Below, in pieces: positions 16,016 to 25,265 of a stretch of DNA of 37,312 bases; within the stretch, counting starts at the first letter, position 1; the number at the start of each line of letters is the position of its first letter. Both the position numbers and the translations under genes were made by a program. The DNA comes from Sulfuriferula multivorans (GTDB lineage: Bacteria; Pseudomonadota; Gammaproteobacteria; Burkholderiales; Sulfuriferulaceae), in contig NZ_BGOW01000047.1 in NCBI RefSeq assembly GCF_003851125.1, positions 1 through 37,312 of the forward strand, given 5' to 3'. Under the pieces are notes generated by a model, which saw only the letters and a list, made by a program, of their open reading frames with translations, was not told the origin of the DNA and did not search any database.

Positions 16016-17626
16016 ATGACAACTCAGTCCGACGCTGGCAATTCACCGCAGACAACGCCTGACGCTGCCGCAGGGCAGGCGTCCAGTGCAGCCCCAGCGC
16101 CACTTAAAGGCGGCATGCTGGTCTTGGCAAGCACTGCGCTGGCATTGGCCACCTTCATGAATGTGCTGGATACCTCGATTGCCAATGTGTCGATTCCGGC
16201 AATTTCGGGCGATTTGGCGGTGAGTTCCAGTCAGGGCACCTGGGTCATCACTTCGTTTGCTGTAGCCAATGCGATCGCGGTGCCGCTGACCGGCTTTCTG
16301 ACCCAGCGTTTCGGTTCCGTACGGCTTTTTGTTTCCAGCATTCTGTTATTTGTTACCGCATCATGGTTGTGCGGTATGGCCACCAGTCTGGGCATGCTGA
16401 TTGTATTTCGGGTGATTCAGGGTGCTGTAGCAGGTCCTATGATTCCTCTGTCGCAATCCTTGCTGTTGTCCAGTTATCCCAAAGCAAAAGCCGGCTCTGC
16501 ATTGGCGATCTGGTCCATGACAACTTTGATTGCGCCGGTCATAGGGCCACTGCTGGGTGGCTGGATTACCGATAATATTTCCTGGCCTTGGATTTTCTAT
16601 ATCAACATTCCGGTCGGTCTGCTCGCCGCAAGCGTAACCTGGATGCTATATCGGAAGCGGGAAACACCCACCCGCCTGGTCCCCATTGATTATGTCGGAT
16701 TGATTGCGCTGATCATCTGGGTAGGCGCCTTGCAAATCATGCTGGACAAAGGCAATGAACTGGACTGGTTTGCTTCCACCCAGATTGTAATCCTCGCCAT
16801 TGTAGCGGCGGTTGGATTCTGTTTTTTTCTGATCTGGGAATTTACCGAAGTTCACCCTATTGTCGATTTAAGTTTGTTGCGCAGCCGCAATTTCTGGTCG
16901 GGTACCCTGGCATTGGCCGTGGGCTATGGCGTATTTTTTGGCAATGTGGTGTTGATGCCGCTCTGGCTCCAGCAGGATATGGGCTATACCGCCACCATTG
17001 CCGGTGCTGTATTGGCACCAGTTGGTTTACTGGCGATATTGTTTTCGCCATGGGTTGGTAAAAACGTCCACAAATACGACCCGCGCCTGTTCGCCACTGT
17101 CGCTTTTGGTATTTTCGCGCTGATTTTGTGGATGCGTTCTCAATTTACCGTGCAAACCGATTTTGTGACCATCATGTTGCCATCCCTGATCCAGGGCATC
17201 GCCATGGCAGCATTTTTTATTCCGCTGATGACCCTGATTTTTTCCGGATTAAGCCCCGATAAAATCCCCGCCGCTTCGGGCTTGTCAAATTTTTTACGGA
17301 TTATGGCAGGGGCCATAGGCGCATCGGTATTCACGAGTCTATGGGAAAATCGGGCGATAGAGCATCATGCGACGCTGACCGAATACATCAACTACGCCAG
17401 TCCGACAACCCAGGCTGCAATCAAGGTATTAACCGATTCAGGCATGAGCCAGCAGCAAGCGCTTGGCCAGATTGACAGAATCATCAATCAACAGGCGTTT
17501 ACCTTGGCGGCGGATCAGTTGTTCTGGATTTCCGCGCTGCTATTTCTTGCCCTTATTGGATTAATCTGGCTGGCCCGCCCGGCCAAGGCAACCCCGCCCT
17601 CCGCAGAAGCGGCTGCCGCGCATTAG
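16016..17626 (+). CDS. emrB: EmrB-type DHA2 drug:proton antiporter (14-TM MFS)
   Basis: This 536-residue inner-membrane MFS transporter should export hydrophobic toxic compounds in exchange for protons through EmrA and the NodT channel. Motif D1 (FMNVLDTSIANVSIPAISGD) in the first helix marks the DHA2 family. The 14-helix pattern is visible, with the motif-C-like SMTTLIAPVIGPLLGGWITD in helix 5 and IFYINIPVGLLAA after it. The tail ends in a short Ala-rich stretch. ATG 16016 lies five bases after the emrA stop, so co-expression is expected. Confidence 0.94.
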   Translation: MTTQSDAGNSPQTTPDAAAGQASSAAPAPLKGGMLVLASTALALATFMNVLDTSIANVSIPAISGDLAVSSSQGTWVITSFAVANAIAVPLTGFLTQRFGSVRLFVSSILLFVTASWLCGMATSLGMLIVFRVIQGAVAGPMIPLSQSLLLSSYPKAKAGSALAIWSMTTLIAPVIGPLLGGWITDNISWPWIFYINIPVGLLAASVTWMLYRKRETPTRLVPIDYVGLIALIIWVGALQIMLDKGNELDWFASTQIVILAIVAAVGFCFFLIWEFTEVHPIVDLSLLRSRNFWSGTLALAVGYGVFFGNVVLMPLWLQQDMGYTATIAGAVLAPVGLLAILFSPWVGKNVHKYDPRLFATVAFGIFALILWMRSQFTVQTDFVTIMLPSLIQGIAMAAFFIPLMTLIFSGLSPDKIPAASGLSNFLRIMAGAIGASVFTSLWENRAIEHHATLTEYINYASPTTQAAIKVLTDSGMSQQQALGQIDRIINQQAFTLAADQLFWISALLFLALIGLIWLARPAKATPPSAEAAAAH

Positions 17627-17710
17627 TCAGGATTGCTTGCGGAGCCGCACTGGCGGGTGAAATTTTGTAAGGAACAAGTCTGCCACCCGACTAAAAATGC
17701 ATCCCTGCCT

Positions 17711-17733
17711 AAAGGATCATTACGATCTTTTTT
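17711..17733 (+). terminator. Possible terminator after the efflux operon
   Basis: AAAGGATC-ATTAC-GATCTTTTTT forms a short GATC/GATC stem flanked by A-U pairs and runs into six T residues, 85 bases after the emrB stop. The stem is weak, so this is tentative. Confidence 0.4.
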
Positions 17734-17786
17734 GTTGTCAGAATGTCAACCCAAGCCAGTAGCAGCATCATTTTTTATTACTTACC

Positions 17787-18443
17787 ATGGAGAATATTTT
17801 GAAAAAATATGCATCATTCCAGCTGGAATGGCACGAAAATAGCAAGATCAAAAAAAGTCTGATGTCACTCGCAGGAATGTTTTTTTTGAGTGTACTAACC
17901 CTGGCAGGGGCACCCGAGTCAATCGCGGCGAACGGCCAGCAAGCGAGCGCATCAGCGCACCAGCTAGCCCTCGACAAAACGCTGCGCGCTGCCAAAGATG
18001 CCACCTGGTTAGCCGAAGGGAATGGACCGCGCCTGGTTTATATCTTCTTTGACCCAGAGTGCCCTTATTGCCATAAACTTTACCAGGAGACCCGCTCATT
18101 GATCGGTCGGGACGGCTTGCAGTTGCGCTGGATTCCGGTAGGCATACTGATGCCCACCAGTGCGGGAAAAGCAGCAGCTATTCTGGATGCCAAAGATCCA
18201 TTGGCGGCTTTCCATAAAAATGAAGACGAGTTTGGTCCCGCGCCCAAGTTCGGAGGCATCGCAGAAACGATCCCATCCGCACAAGCCACAAAACGTTTGC
18301 AACAGAACGTCCAGCTCTTCAAACAGACCGGCATGCCAGGCGTCCCCGTCATGATGTTCCGTGAAGCCTCGGGTAAGGTACGTATCGTTGATGGCGCACC
18401 ATCGCCAAGTCTGCTGAATGAGATGCTGCGTAGTGTAAAGTAA
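17787..18443 (+). CDS. DsbG/DsbC-like periplasmic thiol:disulfide protein
   Basis: The frame encodes 218 residues with a thioredoxin-fold redox domain. The active site is CPYC in [15 protein letters not shown] (about 92-95) and the cis-Pro loop is GVPVM near 191, as in DsbG/DsbC. The usual N-terminal dimerisation domain is very short or missing. A hydrophobic export segment ([18 protein letters not shown], ending SIAA) is preceded by an unusually long basic N-region. The start is uncertain: ATG 17787, TTG 17799 (perfect GGAG spaced six bases) or ATG 17862. It probably reduces or isomerises wrong disulfides, or protects periplasmic thiols. Glutathione reductase follows 46 bases later, hinting at a common oxidative-stress role. 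Confidence 0.82.
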   Translation: MENILKKYASFQLEWHENSKIKKSLMSLAGMFFLSVLTLAGAPESIAANGQQASASAHQLALDKTLRAAKDATWLAEGNGPRLVYIFFDPECPYCHKLYQETRSLIGRDGLQLRWIPVGILMPTSAGKAAAILDAKDPLAAFHKNEDEFGPAPKFGGIAETIPSAQATKRLQQNVQLFKQTGMPGVPVMMFREASGKVRIVDGAPSPSLLNEMLRSVK

Positions 18444-18489
18444 GGGCTTCAAAAGCACGGGCCACACACCGGCCGACTTGGGGTTAGCC

Positions 18490-19836
18490 ATGCAGAAACA
18501 TTTCGATTTTCTGGTGCTTGGGGGAGGAAGCGGCGGCATTGCGGCAGCCAACCGCGCTGCCCGCTATGGCGCAAAATGCGCTGTAATAGAGAAGGCTCAA
18601 CTTGGCGGCACTTGCGTCAATGTCGGCTGTGTACCGAAAAAAGTCATGTGGAATGGCGCAGCTCTTGCACATGCCCTGGAGCACGCTGAAGATTACGGAT
18701 TCGCATTGACCGGGATCGAGTTTCACTGGTCAAAACTCAAGCAGGCGCGCGATGCTTATATCCAGAATCTGAACAGGCATTACCAAACCTCTCTTGAAGA
18801 CAATAAAGTCAGCCTTATTCACGGCTCAGCCCGCTTTATTGATGCCCATACCATTGAGGTTGAAGGAGAGCGGTATACCTCCGAGCATATTTTGATTGCC
18901 ACAGGTGGCAGGCCACTTGTGCCTGAAATTCCCGGCGCAGAGTTCGGCATTACATCAGACGGTTTTTTCGAGCTGGAACAACGCCCAAAACGGGTAGCCA
19001 TCGTAGGTGCCGGTTATATTGCTGTAGAGCTGGCGGGGGTGTTGAATTCCCTGGGCAGTGAGGTTTCCCTTCTGCTCCGGCGCGGGCACTTTCTTGATCA
19101 GTTTGATGCCATGCTGCGTGAAACACTGATGGAAGAGATGCTGGAAGATGGTATCGCGATATTGCCGCGCACTCAGATCATGGAAGTGGTGCGCGAATCC
19201 GGAAATCTCACGTTACAGTGTGAAAATGAACGCCGTATCCCTGGCTTCGATACCCTGATCTGGGCCATCGGGCGCGCACCGAATACGGAAAAACTGAATC
19301 TGGAAGCAGCAGGCATCACCCCGGATAAACAGGGATATGTACGGACCGATGAATACCAGAATAGCCAGGTGCCCGGCATCTATGCGGTAGGTGACGTCTG
19401 CGGGCGCATTGCCTTGACACCCGTTGCCATTGCTGCCGGGCGCAGACTCAGCGACCGCTTGTTCGGCGGCAAGCCGGACAGCCATCTTGATTACACAAAT
19501 ATTCCATCGGTCATATTCAGCCATCCACCCATTGCAACTATCGGCATGAGCGAAACCGAAGCACGCGAACTCCATGGCGATGCAGTAAAAATATATCAAA
19601 CTCGCTTCACACCTCTGTTCCATGCCTTCACGCAACACAAGGTCAAAACCGTAATGCGCCTCATCACAGTCGGAGCAGAAGAAAAAATCATTGGTTGTCA
19701 CATCATCGGTGACGGAGCGGATGAAATGATGCAGGGTTTTGCAGTGGCAATTCGCATGGGTGCGACCAAAGCCGATTTTGATAATACAGTAGCGATACAC
19801 CCCACTAGCGCCGAGGAATTAGTGACCATGCGTTGA
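18490..19836 (+). CDS. gor: Glutathione-disulfide reductase
   Basis: A 448-residue cytosolic flavoenzyme that reduces GSSG with NADPH. The start is ATG 18490, with GGGG six bases upstream; the frame is open to TTG 18478. Visible are the FAD-binding Rossmann loop ([11 protein letters not shown], 10-20), the redox disulfide Cys42/Cys47 ([13 protein letters not shown]), the NAD(P) loop ([15 protein letters not shown]) followed by [12 protein letters not shown], whose arginines mark NADPH specificity, the second FAD motif ([11 protein letters not shown]) and the C-terminal catalytic HPTSAEE. Thioredoxin reductase and lipoamide dehydrogenase are excluded by these blocks. It may be co-transcribed with the DsbG-like gene. 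Confidence 0.95.
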   Translation: MQKHFDFLVLGGGSGGIAAANRAARYGAKCAVIEKAQLGGTCVNVGCVPKKVMWNGAALAHALEHAEDYGFALTGIEFHWSKLKQARDAYIQNLNRHYQTSLEDNKVSLIHGSARFIDAHTIEVEGERYTSEHILIATGGRPLVPEIPGAEFGITSDGFFELEQRPKRVAIVGAGYIAVELAGVLNSLGSEVSLLLRRGHFLDQFDAMLRETLMEEMLEDGIAILPRTQIMEVVRESGNLTLQCENERRIPGFDTLIWAIGRAPNTEKLNLEAAGITPDKQGYVRTDEYQNSQVPGIYAVGDVCGRIALTPVAIAAGRRLSDRLFGGKPDSHLDYTNIPSVIFSHPPIATIGMSETEARELHGDAVKIYQTRFTPLFHAFTQHKVKTVMRLITVGAEEKIIGCHIIGDGADEMMQGFAVAIRMGATKADFDNTVAIHPTSAEELVTMR

Positions 19837-19843
19837 CGCAAAC

Positions 19844-19860
19844 CTCGCCATCTTGGCGAG
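19844..19860 (+). terminator. Hairpin after gor (likely terminator)
   Basis: CTCGCCA-TCT-TGGCGAG is a perfect 7-bp stem with a 3-base loop, eight bases after the gor stop. An A-rich then T-rich tract (ATAAAAATAATGCGTTTTTG) follows rather than an immediate U-run, so termination efficiency is uncertain. Confidence 0.5.
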
Positions 19861-19975
19861 ATAAAAATAATGCGTTTTTGTCATGGCAGAATATTAACTG
19901 ATGGTCTACATTTACTATTCGACTTAGTGACCACGTTTGGTCGTTCCCAATTGTCATTACTGGAGGGGTATGTAA

Positions 19976-20209
19976 ATGGCTGCCAATCTTTTTCCTGTAA
20001 CCGACACCAAAATATCTTCATTTCGCAGTAAACAGACCAGTGACGCAGCAAAGATCATTACGGATTTCCTGAAATGGGCCGAACGAGAGAAGGGATTGCT
20101 TTTGTGCGAACCCTATAAACCGCAGTATGACTGGTTCATACCTATCCTGTACCAGACGAAAGATCTGGCTGCTGAGTTTTTGGGTACAGCCAACCTGGAA
20201 ATCAGGTAA
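19976..20209 (+). CDS. Small protein of unknown function (77 aa)
   Basis: I do not recognise this family. It is probably a real gene because a strong ribosome site, GGAGGGG (19962-19968), sits seven bases before the ATG. The protein is soluble and mixed alpha/beta, with a helical first half (DAAKIITDFLKWAERE) and a Tyr/Trp/Pro-rich second half (CEPYKPQYDWFIPIL). There is one Cys and no signal or membrane segment. It is a monocistronic gene between gor and the aldolase. Confidence 0.65.
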   Translation: MAANLFPVTDTKISSFRSKQTSDAAKIITDFLKWAEREKGLLLCEPYKPQYDWFIPILYQTKDLAAEFLGTANLEIR

Positions 20210-20455
20210 CAAAAAGCAGGATACAGGTTGATTCAACTGTGTTTCATTGGCCAAGTATGACAACGGGGTGTTAACGCTGACTTTGCCAAAAAACCCGGTA
20301 TGGCTGTGAAACAACTGTCTATTGGCTGATTAATATGGCCAGGCAGGGGTGTTGATACCGATTTCGGCGGCAGGAAGAGCAGGGGCCGACTGTATTCCAA
20401 GGAACCGTGGAATCCATGGTGATCGCATTTGCAATGTGGCCGTTCAGGAGAAAGC

Positions 20456-21481
20456 ATGGATATTGAAGATGAATTGCAGGCGACGATTGCCGACATGGTC
20501 CAGCCGGGCAAAGGCATTCTTGCCGCAGACGAGAGTTTGCCCACAATCGCCAAGCGTTTTAAACCTGTCGGCGCCGAATCCACAGAAGAGACCCGCCGCG
20601 CCTATCGTTCGCTTTTGTTCACTACGCCCGGACTCGGCGAGTTCATCAGCGGAGTCATTTTGTTCGAGGAAACGCTCGGCCAGTGTGCTGATGATGGTAC
20701 GCCCCTAGCCCAAGTCCTGGCGCAGCAAAACATCGTGCCCGGTATCAAGGTAGACAAGGGCAAGATTCCGCTTGCTGGCGCGCCGGGGGACGAGATCACC
20801 CAAGGCCTGGATGGCCTGGCTGAACGCCTCAGGGTTTATAAAGGACAAGGTGCGCGTTTTGCCAAGTGGCGCGAAGTGTATGCCATCGGCGAACGCAATC
20901 CTACTCAGCTCGGCATTGATGCCAATGCGGAGATGCTGGCACGCTATGCCGCCGTTTGTCAGGAAGAAGGTATCGTGCCCATCGTCGAACCGGAGGTGCT
21001 CATTGACGGCGATCATAGCCTGCAGCATTGTCTCGAGGTAAACGAAGCGGTACTGCATGCGGTTTTTCACGCCCTGCACCGGCACCGGGTAGTACTGGAA
21101 TACATGGTCCTGAAACCGAGCATGGTGCTGCCTGGCAAACTGCATCCGACACGGGCGACTCCCGAGCAGGTGGCTGCTGCGACCGTCAAGGTACTGCGGC
21201 GGACGGTCCCTGCGGCTGTGCCGAGCATAAACTTCCTGTCGGGCGGGCTGGGTCCAGCAGAAGCGACTGCCAACCTGAGCACAATGAATGCCCTGTTTTC
21301 CGGTTTGCCATGGGCGTTGTCTTTTTCCTATGGGCGCGCCCTGCAGGAACCGGTTCTGCAAGCCTGGGCGGGCAACGCAGAAAACAGGGCCGCCGCGCAA
21401 CAGGCGCTTTACCAGCGCGCCAGACTAAACGGTCTTGCGCGCTACGGTAAATACCAGCTGGAGATGGAAGAAGAACCATGA
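20456..21481 (+). CDS. Class I fructose-bisphosphate aldolase
   Basis: A 341-residue glycolytic/gluconeogenic enzyme that cleaves fructose 1,6-bisphosphate into DHAP and glyceraldehyde 3-phosphate. ATG 20456 is chosen because AGGAG lies six bases upstream; an upstream in-frame ATG at 20429 lacks such a site. It is the eukaryote-like class I enzyme: GKGILAADES near 18-27, Lys137 in GARFAKWREVY, Glu178/Glu180 in PIVEPEVL, Schiff-base Lys220 in YMVLKPSMVLPG and the phosphate loop FLSGGLGPAEAT. No metal-binding class II motif is seen. The muscle-type C-terminal Tyr is absent. Confidence 0.94.
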   Translation: MDIEDELQATIADMVQPGKGILAADESLPTIAKRFKPVGAESTEETRRAYRSLLFTTPGLGEFISGVILFEETLGQCADDGTPLAQVLAQQNIVPGIKVDKGKIPLAGAPGDEITQGLDGLAERLRVYKGQGARFAKWREVYAIGERNPTQLGIDANAEMLARYAAVCQEEGIVPIVEPEVLIDGDHSLQHCLEVNEAVLHAVFHALHRHRVVLEYMVLKPSMVLPGKLHPTRATPEQVAAATVKVLRRTVPAAVPSINFLSGGLGPAEATANLSTMNALFSGLPWALSFSYGRALQEPVLQAWAGNAENRAAAQQALYQRARLNGLARYGKYQLEMEEEP

Positions 21482-21501
21482 TCTGGATGTACCAGCACGG
21501 T

Positions 21502-21948
21502 CTATTCGCCTCGTATCAACAGTACCGGCGTCGTCGCCATACGCACCACATCCTCTGCCACGCTGCCTAGCAGCAGGTGCACAAAACCGCGCCGGCCGTG
21601 GGTGCCCAGCACGATCAAATCCGCCGGCCATTCCTTCGCCGCCTTCACAATTTCCGTAGCGACCCTGGTAACGCCCAAAGTTTCCAGAAGTACGGTATCT
21701 ACACTGACATCTGCTTCCTGCACGTGCGCTTCAGACTTCTTGAGCAGCGTTTTTCCACCTTGCCGCAACGCGTCCCAAACTTCATGCACTGACACCAATC
21801 CGCCGTTATCCACATCCATCATTGCAGTATCCACCACATGCACCAGCCGCAAAGTCGCCTTGTGTACCAGAGCAAGCTTGATCGCTTCTTCCAGCGCTTT
21901 GTCGGAAGTGCTGCTGCCGTCCACGGCCACCAAAATACGTTCATACAT
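21502..21948 (-). CDS. Universal stress protein UspA family
   Basis: A 148-residue single-domain Usp. It starts MYERILVAVDGSSTSDKALE and carries the ATP-binding signature GTHGRRGFVHLLLGSVAE (G-2x-G-9x-GS) before the final strand VLLIRG. This puts it in the ATP-binding UspF/MJ0577 type rather than the UspA type that lacks nucleotide. The ribosome site AGGAG is seven bases upstream of ATG 21948. It converges with the aldolase gene (20 bases between stops). Stress survival is family knowledge only. Confidence 0.93.
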   Translation of the reverse strand: MYERILVAVDGSSTSDKALEEAIKLALVHKATLRLVHVVDTAMMDVDNGGLVSVHEVWDALRQGGKTLLKKSEAHVQEADVSVDTVLLETLGVTRVATEIVKAAKEWPADLIVLGTHGRRGFVHLLLGSVAEDVVRMATTPVLLIRGE

Positions 21949-22079
21949 CGTATATCTCCTGAATTCGAACAGGCGTTCAGTTTAGCGTCCGAAATGTTTT
22001 TAGTTTGAATTTATCTTTTGCTGTATCGAACCGAGTCGGTAACAGATGACAATATAAGACAGCAAGCCTTCGAGCCCCT

Positions 22080-22850
22080 TCAAATCCCGGCATACCATTC
22101 ATAGCCCTGATCTTCCCAGTATCCGCCTTTCCCGTCGCCGATACTGGCGAAGCTGTCGACAACCAGGATACCCGTAATGTATTTCGCCATTTTGTAGCCG
22201 AGCTGGCGCTCGATGCGCACGCGGATCGGTGCGCCGTTGGCAATCGGCAAAATCTGATCATTGAGTTCATAGGCGAGTATGGTCTGCGGATGGTGGGCAT
22301 CGTCCATATCAATACTCTCGTAATAGTGCGTGCCTTGCGCATCCATCGGGTCGGCACAGTAAAACACCACATAGCGCGCTTCCGGCTTGGGCTGTACCTG
22401 ATCGAGCACTATGCTCAATGGGGTACCTTTCCATTTGCCTATGGCGCTCCAGCCTTCCACGCAGTCGTGACGGGTAATCTGGGTGCGACTGGGCAGGCCG
22501 CGCAATTCGGCCAGCGAAAACGACATGGGGCGAGCCACCAATCCACCGACTTGCAAACGATAATCGGCAAAGTTGTTGGCCGCCAGGGCCTGATACTGCG
22601 GGTTTTCCGGGTTTGAAGTGCCGTTGCTGCGAAACTGCGGCGACAGATCGGCCGGGGTGAATTCCTGCGCCATGGCCTTGCGCGGTGTGATCAGGCGCTG
22701 CGTGGCCTGGGTGAGTTTTTCTGCACTATCGAGCACCCTGGGAAACCATTCGCTGCGCGACAGCCGCTCGCATCCGGACAGCAGCAATACACTGCTCGCG
22801 GTGAGCGCGCGCAGAAGAAACGCCCGACGCTTGGACTTATTCATGGTCAT
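22080..22850 (-). CDS. Tat-exported sulfite-oxidase-fold molybdopterin protein (YedY/MsrP-like)
   Basis: A 256-residue protein of the oxidoreductase molybdopterin-binding family. The N-terminus combines a twin-arginine-type SKRRAFLLRAL with a lipobox LSGC (Cys27), so it may be a Tat-exported lipoprotein. The molybdenum-ligand Cys130 sits in TRHDCVEGWSAIGKWKG, the typical SUOX-fold motif. The C-terminal half contains RIERQLGYKMAKYITGI. It is shorter than E. coli MsrP (about 330) and not its ortholog by eye. The upstream cytochrome b561 gene overlaps it by 14 bases and is the probable electron partner, as MsrQ is for MsrP. The substrate (sulfoxide, sulfite or other) is unknown. The SD AAGGAA supports ATG 22850. 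Confidence 0.87.
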   Translation of the reverse strand: MTMNKSKRRAFLLRALTASSVLLLSGCERLSRSEWFPRVLDSAEKLTQATQRLITPRKAMAQEFTPADLSPQFRSNGTSNPENPQYQALAANNFADYRLQVGGLVARPMSFSLAELRGLPSRTQITRHDCVEGWSAIGKWKGTPLSIVLDQVQPKPEARYVVFYCADPMDAQGTHYYESIDMDDAHHPQTILAYELNDQILPIANGAPIRVRIERQLGYKMAKYITGILVVDSFASIGDGKGGYWEDQGYEWYAGI

Positions 22851-23691
22851 GTTTTTGTTCCTTGCTGGCGAGACGGTAATATCCGGTAATCATCGAACGC
22901 AGGTTATTCCACAATCCGCTCATGACGACTTCGAAAACGTGGACAAATACGAATGCCACGAGTGCCCAGGCCACCACGAAATGGATAGTACGTGCCGACT
23001 GTCGCCCGCCAACAATATCGACCCATCCCGGGATCAGCGCATTCAGCCATGGCGACATCGCCCAACCCATCAAAACAATCAGAGGAAACAGCCCGAAAAT
23101 AACGCTCAGATAAGCGAGTTTTTGCAGGATGTTGTAGTGCCCGGCGGTCTCGCCCTGCGGGTGGCGGAAACGCAAGTGATTCTTGATGGACTGCCCGATC
23201 GAGCGCCAATCGCGACGGGTTGGTGCCAAATCGCGCGTCAGATGGCGACTGAACAGGGTATAGAGCAGATAAGCCACGCCATTGATAACCAGCACCCAGG
23301 CGAAGAAAAAATGCCAGCGCCGCGCCATGGCCAGCCACTGGGTACCCGGCAGCGTTATCCAGGCGGGAAATCCACGCTCGGTCAGTGCGCCGTCCTCACC
23401 TTTCGACCAGCCGAACAAGCCAGTAGTGTTGAATTCATGGCCAAAAACCGTGGTGATGCCGATGATATTGCCTTGTGCGGTCTGTTTTGCACCCATTTCC
23501 AGTATAGGAGGATGCCCGGTGTAGGAAGATTTTCCCCAGTTAAGCGCGGGATGGGCGTTGAAAATTTGCAGGCCACTCATGAGCAGGAAAAAAAACGCGA
23601 TTACGTTGATCCAGTGCATAATCCGTATCGGCAGCGTGTGCCGATAGTAATGAAAATTTGAAGCGGGAACAGTAGCGACATGCGGTGACAT
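22837..23691 (-). CDS. Cytochrome b561-family membrane subunit
   Basis: A 284-residue inner-membrane diheme cytochrome b that should pass electrons between the quinone pool and the molybdopterin protein encoded next. The start is ATG 23691, with GAGGGA six bases upstream; the frame extends to 23850 but that part is not gene-like. Likely heme ligands are His in RIMHWINV (first TM), RRWHFFFAWVL, and IHFVVAW with FVHVFEVV (last TM). Four or five TM segments are visible, plus a long loop of about 80 residues between the first two. NiFe-hydrogenase-type cytochrome b (same Pfam) is excluded by context only. Confidence 0.87.
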   Translation of the reverse strand: MSPHVATVPASNFHYYRHTLPIRIMHWINVIAFFFLLMSGLQIFNAHPALNWGKSSYTGHPPILEMGAKQTAQGNIIGITTVFGHEFNTTGLFGWSKGEDGALTERGFPAWITLPGTQWLAMARRWHFFFAWVLVINGVAYLLYTLFSRHLTRDLAPTRRDWRSIGQSIKNHLRFRHPQGETAGHYNILQKLAYLSVIFGLFPLIVLMGWAMSPWLNALIPGWVDIVGGRQSARTIHFVVAWALVAFVFVHVFEVVMSGLWNNLRSMITGYYRLASKEQKHDHE

Positions 23692-23923
23692 TTTGTATCC
23701 CTCTACAAAATTGGTTGTCTTTGGGCTAATCCGTTCGGCCTGCTGTGGAGCGCCATATGATGATCTAGTACCATAGGAGATCATGGTTAAAAAACAAGGC
23801 CAGAATGCCTTGGGCAGGCAGCATTCACGCATGAGACTACCCCATATCAATGATGAAAATTTGCCTCATGCCTCTGGATATCATGGTTACATCAAAGCGT
23901 AAATGCAATGAGCGGCCAAATGA

Positions 23924-25237
23924 ATGACTAACGCATATTGGTTTCTGCTCGTAGGTGGGCTGTTGCTCGCCATGGGCCTGACTTCTTCGATTCTCAAGCG
24001 CTTGCCAATCACCCCTGCCATTATCTATCTGGCAGTTGGCATCCTGGTCGGTCCGACAGTGCTGGGCGTTTTACACTTCAACCCACTCAAGGATTCAGCT
24101 CTGCTGGAAGTATTGACCGAAGTGGTTGTGCTGATCTCGCTATTTTCCGCCGGTGTCAAAATGCCGGTGCCGTTCAGTCTCGTCCGTTGGCGCACGCCGA
24201 TTCTGCTGGCGACTGTGTCAATGGCGATCAGCGTAGGGATGGTCGCCGCCTTCGCCTATTATGCCCTTGGCCTGCCATTGGGTGCGGGAGTATTGCTGGG
24301 CGCAATCGTAGCACCCACCGATCCGGTATTGGCGACAGATGTCCAAAGCCGCCACCTCGGCGACCGCGACCAGCTACGCTTCACCCTGACCTGCGAGGCC
24401 GGCATGAACGACGGTAGCGCATTCCCGTTTGTAATGTTGGGGATGGGATTACTCGGTCTGCATGAGATCGGCGATTACGGCTTGCAATGGATCTTGGTCG
24501 ACATGCTATGGGCCACGCTGAGCGGAGTTGTCATAGGCGTGGTTGCGGGTGTCGCGCTGGCACGTTTGGGATGGAGGCTGCGCGAGCTGCACAAGCACGA
24601 CCTGATGGATGATTTTCTAGGGCTTGGCTTGATTGGTGTGGTGTACGGTTTAAGTTTGCTGGTTCATGCGTGGGGCTTTCTGGCTGTATTTTTCGCCGCT
24701 GTCGCGTTGCGCCAGACCGAACTGAAGCTCGCCAACAACACCAAATATTCCCGGGACTCGCGGTCTCTCCAGGAAATCAGTCGTACAGAGTTGAACCCAA
24801 ACCCTGACCTCGAGGCACCGCCAACCGTCAGTGCAGGATCGCTGGTATTCAAGGAACAGCTGGAACGGCTCTCGGAAGTCATGCTTATCCTGCTGATTGG
24901 TGGCACCCTGTTTCACAACTCGTGGAGTTGGCGGGCAATAAGTCTTGCGCTGTTTTTGTTTGTAGTGGCACGTCCGCTAAGTGTTCTCATCGGTCTGGCA
25001 GGCACGCGCACTCCGTGGCGGATACGTGGCATGACGGGTTGGTTCGGGGTACGCGGCATCGGTTCCCTTTACTACCTCATGTACGCCATACAACATGGGC
25101 TGCCTGAACCGCTGGCGCTGGACTTGATCCAGTTGACGCTGATTGTGGTAACACTTTCCATTGTCGTCCACGGCATCAGTGTCAAGCCGCTAATGAGCCG
25201 TTTCTGGCGGCGCAACAAGCAGATATCAACACCCTAA
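23924..25237 (+). CDS. CPA1-type cation:proton antiporter (NhaP-like)
   Basis: A 437-residue inner-membrane antiporter with about 12 TM helices, predicted to exchange Na+ or K+ for protons. Diagnostic blocks are GAIVAPTDPVLATDVQ (the TDP motif) and CEAGMNDGSAFPFV, carrying the ND pair of electroneutral CPA1 exchangers. A hydrophilic insert near 285-310 (SRTELNPNPDLEAPP) precedes the final helices, which include GWFGVRGIGSLYYLMYA. There is no C-terminal TrkA-N/TrkA-C regulatory domain. It is divergent from the cytochrome b561 gene, with 232 bases between. Confidence 0.92.
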   Translation: MTNAYWFLLVGGLLLAMGLTSSILKRLPITPAIIYLAVGILVGPTVLGVLHFNPLKDSALLEVLTEVVVLISLFSAGVKMPVPFSLVRWRTPILLATVSMAISVGMVAAFAYYALGLPLGAGVLLGAIVAPTDPVLATDVQSRHLGDRDQLRFTLTCEAGMNDGSAFPFVMLGMGLLGLHEIGDYGLQWILVDMLWATLSGVVIGVVAGVALARLGWRLRELHKHDLMDDFLGLGLIGVVYGLSLLVHAWGFLAVFFAAVALRQTELKLANNTKYSRDSRSLQEISRTELNPNPDLEAPPTVSAGSLVFKEQLERLSEVMLILLIGGTLFHNSWSWRAISLALFLFVVARPLSVLIGLAGTRTPWRIRGMTGWFGVRGIGSLYYLMYAIQHGLPEPLALDLIQLTLIVVTLSIVVHGISVKPLMSRFWRRNKQISTP

Positions 25238-25245
25238 AGGCTGCC

Positions 25246-25262
25246 TCAGGCTGCATGCCTGA
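25246..25262. terminator. Bidirectional terminator-like hairpin between convergent genes
   Basis: TCAGGC-TGCAT-GCCTGA lies in the 28 bases between the antiporter stop and the DUF481 gene stop, and is followed by TATTT on the plus strand. A short but well-placed stem. Confidence 0.5.
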
Positions 25263-25265
25263 TAT

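Noticed and set aside
20220-20350. Two similar stretches (CAACTGT...GGCCA...GGGGTGTT) about 100 bases apart upstream of the aldolase
   Set aside because: The match is imperfect and gapped, so it is not reported as a repeat family.
22618-23661. 347-codon plus-strand frame
   Set aside because: It is antisense to the cytochrome b561 and molybdopterin genes, which carry clear heme and cofactor motifs.
23692-23923. FNR-like half sites and repeated ATCATGGTTA words in the divergent region
   Set aside because: Only half sites are present and the spacing does not form a palindrome; not enough to call a regulator site.
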